Origin: an uncultured Lachnospiraceae bacterium | Lineage (GTDB): Bacteria > Bacillota > Clostridia > Lachnospirales > Lachnospiraceae | DNA length: 25,203 nucleotides | Direction: 5' to 3' | NCBI GenBank assembly: GCA_934418125.1 | Contig: CAKRWT010000035.1 | Coordinates: forward strand, 1-25,203 | Part shown: in pieces, positions 22,770 through 25,203 of the stretch | How positions within the stretch are numbered: the stretch's first letter is position 1 | Layout: every line of letters starts with the position of its first letter | The notes under the pieces: model-generated | Told to the model about the DNA's origin: nothing | The model's database searches: none | Seen by the model: only the letters and a program-made list of their open reading frames with translations | Program-made: the position numbers and the translations under genes

Positions 22770-23855
22770 CTATGCCTTTTCCGTATCCCGATACGCCACT
22801 GCCGTAATGAAGAAACTTGCTACGAAAGATACTACACCCACAATTATGGCTTTCCATAAATTGGTCGGCTCCTCCGGACTATAGAACATCAAAATAGATG
22901 GAATACTTGGGAACGTATAGATATAACAGTGTACCGTAATGATACCCTGTATCATTCCCGCAATCATACATCCCAGCACATTTCCGATAATCGGTGTCTT
23001 TTCTTTAAAACAGATTCCAAAAATAGTCGGCTCCGCAATCCCCGGTATCAAGGCTGTTACCATGGCGCTAAGCGACATGGATTTCATCTCTTTTCTCTTC
23101 GTCTTTACGAATACTCCCAAATCACAGCCCGCCAAAGATATATTGGATATAAACAACGCCACCATAATACCATAGTCAACGCCTGTCAATCCGATCTGCG
23201 TAATCGCAAGTGTCATAAATATCCAGTGCATACCCGTAGAAACTAACAATAACGTCATGGCGGCAAAAACACCCCAGGCAATCACAGGGACTTCCGTCTG
23301 TAACCGGTCCAATCCTCCTGCTAGGGCACTGCTGATAAGGCTGATGACCGGTTCTATTACCAGAATTCCCAACATCGCAGTAAGGAAAATAGTGCATACG
23401 GCAAGAAAATAGGGCTGTAGGCTTTCCTTAATCAGCTTTTTCAATCCCTTGATTATCTGTGCCATACAATAAATTAACAAAATAATCGGTATTACACTAT
23501 ATGCGTAAGTGGCAGCCACTACCGGAATCCCTGCAAAAGTTACCTTCTCCCCGCTCTCCATCAACTGTGCAAAATCCGGTAACAGCATAACGCATACACT
23601 GATAATGGCAAGCAGCGGGTCTGTTTCAAAATGCTTCGCAGAAGAATAAGCTACCATTACCGGCAGAAAATAAAATGGTGTCGTTGCCAGTGCCGACATA
23701 ATCACTTCTGTTGTTCCTTCTAAAATATGAAATGTACTTAACAAAAGTACTACTATTTTCAGAATACCACCTGCCAACAGAATCGGAATAATAGGGGCCA
23801 TACATTCTGAAATATGGTCAAATACTGCTGAAAATGCCTTTTTTATCTTATCCAT
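22770..23855 (-). CDS. PTS EIIC permease domain, glucose/beta-glucoside type
   Basis: A 361-residue membrane protein with about ten hydrophobic segments. Near the start, MAPIIPILLAGGILK is the typical IIC opening, and the conserved substrate-site motif IPGIAEPTIFGICFKEKTPIIGN lies near residues 268-290. The relatives are glucose- and beta-glucoside-family PTS permeases, which normally carry IIB and often IIA on the same chain. Here only IIC is present and no IIA or IIB gene is in the window, so it must borrow them or work differently. GAGA precedes the ATG. Confidence 0.84.
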   Translation of the reverse strand: MDKIKKAFSAVFDHISECMAPIIPILLAGGILKIVVLLLSTFHILEGTTEVIMSALATTPFYFLPVMVAYSSAKHFETDPLLAIISVCVMLLPDFAQLMESGEKVTFAGIPVVAATYAYSVIPIILLIYCMAQIIKGLKKLIKESLQPYFLAVCTIFLTAMLGILVIEPVISLISSALAGGLDRLQTEVPVIAWGVFAAMTLLLVSTGMHWIFMTLAITQIGLTGVDYGIMVALFISNISLAGCDLGVFVKTKRKEMKSMSLSAMVTALIPGIAEPTIFGICFKEKTPIIGNVLGCMIAGMIQGIITVHCYIYTFPSIPSILMFYSPEEPTNLWKAIIVGVVSFVASFFITAVAYRDTEKA

Positions 23856-23923
23856 AATAATCTCTTTTTCCTTTCCCCCAGTCCCTTACTCCCATAAGGT
23901 AATGCTTCTGTTATCACTTTTTC

Positions 23924-24763
23924 TTACCAGTCACTGCCCCAGTCATCATATCCCGAATCCCAGTCACTTCCTGAATCCCAACTGCTGTCAGAATCCCAGT
24001 CACTGTCAGAGCTCCAATCGCTGTCGTCGTACTCCGTATAATATTCTGAATCTGAAAAATCAGAATATTCTGCATCGTAAGAATAACTGCCGCTATCATA
24101 ATAATCATCTGCATTATCTACCAACGTACTGCTCGGTGTGGTATATTCCCATTCATCAGCATACGAGTCATACTCATACCAGCTGCTGTCTGCCTCCTGA
24201 TAATAATATGGTGTACCATCATAGTAATAATAACCCGTACTTGGACCACTTCCTGCAATGACAATGGCTAATAAACCGCCCACAATCAGGACCGTAGCCG
24301 TTATGCCAATCTGGGATGGGATAAATCCTAATATTTTCTTACATTTATGCGCAGTGCTTGTATTACTCTTTCCCGATGCCGTTCTTGTTCCCTGATGCGC
24401 TTTCTGCGTAGCAACTCTCTCCTTCATTTTCAGATAAAGTTCGTTTACTGCGTATGCCTCGTCAGGTCCCTCATAACGTATTGCCCGGCTTCCATCATCC
24501 TTATTCTTATATACCACATAATTGCCGGTATTCTGGTCATAATAAATTCCAAATGCTCTCGCACCTTTATAATCTTCTCCGATATAGGTACGCATATCGT
24601 TTAAGGGAAGATTGTGTGCCTGCGCCCAGTTTTTCAGTTCCTCAATAGTAGTCGGGACTCCGTTACCCACTCTCTTATACCGCTCATTAGTCGCTCCGCA
24701 ATTCGGACAAGTACTTTGATTCTCATCAATCCAGTTCCCACAAAAGTTACATTTAATTTTCAT
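23924..24763 (-). CDS. Zinc-ribbon membrane protein with acidic repeat tail
   Basis: I start at the ATG at 24763 (279 residues), behind AGGGAG; a frame runs 36 codons further but across the promoter. Order of parts: a zinc ribbon with Cys5, Cys8, Cys19 and Cys22; a folded region (about 30-120) with many Tyr; a basic Ser/Thr linker; one membrane helix (about 147-170); then a tail of about 105 residues made almost only of Asp, Glu, Ser, Tyr, Trp and Gly. The end contains four exact-length six-residue repeats of the DSDWDS type (247-270). If the ribbon is cytoplasmic, the tail is outside. Function unknown. Nothing similar is nearby. Confidence 0.72.
   Translation of the reverse strand: MKIKCNFCGNWIDENQSTCPNCGATNERYKRVGNGVPTTIEELKNWAQAHNLPLNDMRTYIGEDYKGARAFGIYYDQNTGNYVVYKNKDDGSRAIRYEGPDEAYAVNELYLKMKERVATQKAHQGTRTASGKSNTSTAHKCKKILGFIPSQIGITATVLIVGGLLAIVIAGSGPSTGYYYYDGTPYYYQEADSSWYEYDSYADEWEYTTPSSTLVDNADDYYDSGSYSYDAEYSDFSDSEYYTEYDDSDWSSDSDWDSDSSWDSGSDWDSGYDDWGSDW
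23955..24026 (-). repeat. Four tandem 18-base repeats in the tail
   Basis: Units 23955-23972, 23973-23990, 23991-24008 and 24009-24026 share the pattern GAATCCCAGTCACT plus four variable bases, each encoding six residues with a central Trp (Trp250, Trp256, Trp262, Trp268). Length variation between strains by slippage is likely. Confidence 0.85.
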
Positions 24764-24821
24764 AGCTGATTTCTCCCTGTTACACATTTGCCATTTTAAT
24801 ATGTATGTTCTTTCCGTGCCC

Positions 24822-24830
24822 ATTATAGCA
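24822..24830 (-). promoter_or_regulatory. Extended -10 promoter of the zinc-ribbon gene
   Basis: On the minus strand TGC-TATAAT gives a perfect -10 with its TGn extension, about 59 bases before the ATG at 24763. No good -35 is seen at 17 bases. It matches the esterase promoter at 940-948 in this form. Confidence 0.65.
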
Positions 24831-24871
24831 TAGCCTTGTCCATAAGGAACAGTACTCGTGGAAGAAAACAT

Positions 24872-24902
24872 AAAAAAAGAACCTATAATTGATATAGATT
24901 CT
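24872..24902 (-). terminator. Intrinsic terminator of the tRNA operon
   Basis: AGAATCTATA pairs with TATAGGTTCT (one G-U pair) around a five-base loop, followed by seven T on the minus strand. It lies about 50 bases after tRNA-Lys and separates the tRNA transcript from the zinc-ribbon gene. Confidence 0.88.
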
Positions 24903-24950
24903 CCCAGTAAAATAATTCTCTCTCTTCTCGTTCCCTTATTTCATAAAAAA

Positions 24951-25023
24951 TGAAGCACGGGGGATTCGAACCCCCGACAACCTGATTAAAAGTCAGGTGC
25001 TCTACCGACTGAGCTAGTGCTCC
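24951..25023 (-). tRNA. tRNA-Lys (anticodon TTT)
   Basis: A complete cloverleaf: acceptor GGAGCAC with GTGCTTC (one G-U pair), D arm AGCTCAGTCGGTAGAGC, anticodon stem CCTGA/TCAGG around CTTTTAA, T arm GGGGG-TTCGAAT-CCCCC and discriminator A at 24951. The 3' CCA is not encoded, so it must be added after transcription. It is preceded by 108 bases of A/T-rich spacer after tRNA-Phe and followed by the terminator at 24872-24902. Confidence 0.97.
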
Positions 25024-25110
25024 ATATGAATAGCATAAACTTCTTATCGAAATTTATTCTCTTATAAAAATTTTAGTTGTAAAACTCTTCGAAATAACGT
25101 GTTTTACACT

Positions 25111-25130
25111 TTTACTTTAGATAAAGTAAA
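25111..25130. repeat. Hairpin right after the tRNA-Phe 3' end
   Basis: TTTACTTT and AAAGTAAA form a perfect 8-base inverted repeat with a 4-base loop, starting two bases from the tRNA-Phe discriminator. There is no T-run after it. It could guide 3' processing of the tRNA precursor. The rest of the 108-base spacer (25024-25131) shows no gene. Confidence 0.55.
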
Positions 25131-25131
25131 A

Positions 25132-25203
<72 letters not shown>

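Noticed and set aside
23955..24026. CRISPR array from the 18-base repeats
   Set aside because: The units are directly tandem without spacers, lie in frame within a gene and no cas gene is present.
24764..24871. N-terminal extension of the zinc-ribbon protein
   Set aside because: The extra 36 codons run through the TATAAT promoter and lack a ribosome binding site; the ATG at 24763 has one.

Overview
The window looks like chromosomal DNA of a spore-forming, low-to-mid GC Clostridia, most likely a member of the Lachnospiraceae. The evidence is the presence of spore maturation proteins SpmA and SpmB, an FMN-type enoyl-ACP reductase (FabK) in a type II fatty acid cluster, a Bacillus-like yaa/yab gene order (decarboxylase, nucleotide kinase, yaaR, holB, yaaT/ricT, methyltransferase, rsmI), a PadR/DUF2812 pair and purine-rich ribosome binding sites. 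I cannot name the genus. Every protein gene except one (a CE2-like esterase at 1024-2154) lies on the minus strand, so transcription runs from right to left.

From right to left: two tRNA genes (Phe-GAA, cut by one base at the window edge, and Lys-TTT) end at a clean intrinsic terminator (24872-24902). A zinc-ribbon membrane protein with an acidic Trp/Asp/Ser repeat tail follows from its own extended -10 promoter. Next are a PTS EIIC permease lacking IIA/IIB, a CgeB-like glycosyltransferase, AzlC/AzlD, an HD-domain protein and an Orn/Lys/Arg decarboxylase. Then comes the housekeeping block: guanylate-kinase-like protein, YaaR, HolB, RicT, TrmN6-like methyltransferase and RsmI.

The fatty acid cluster (13276 to 6461) reads acpP, fabK, fabD, fabG, fabF, fabZ, a second FabK-like flavoprotein with a cysteine motif, and fabH. 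Together they would run malonyl-ACP formation, condensation, reduction and dehydration. No acetyl-CoA carboxylase genes are present, so malonyl-CoA must come from genes elsewhere. Two related operators of the form TTTGA-N3-TCAAA, like those bound by FabT, sit in front of acpP and in front of fabD. acpP also has two tandem TTGACA promoters. The cluster ends at a long inverted repeat followed by eight T on the minus strand.

The left part holds a PadR-DUF2812 operon behind a strong promoter filled with GATATAT boxes, then spmA and spmB. These two, which are normally adjacent, are here separated by about 3.7 kb carrying a flavoprotein, a ROK sugar kinase and the lone plus-strand esterase. The first 270 bases are non-coding and contain stable hairpins followed by a bidirectional terminator; I could not assign them to a known RNA.
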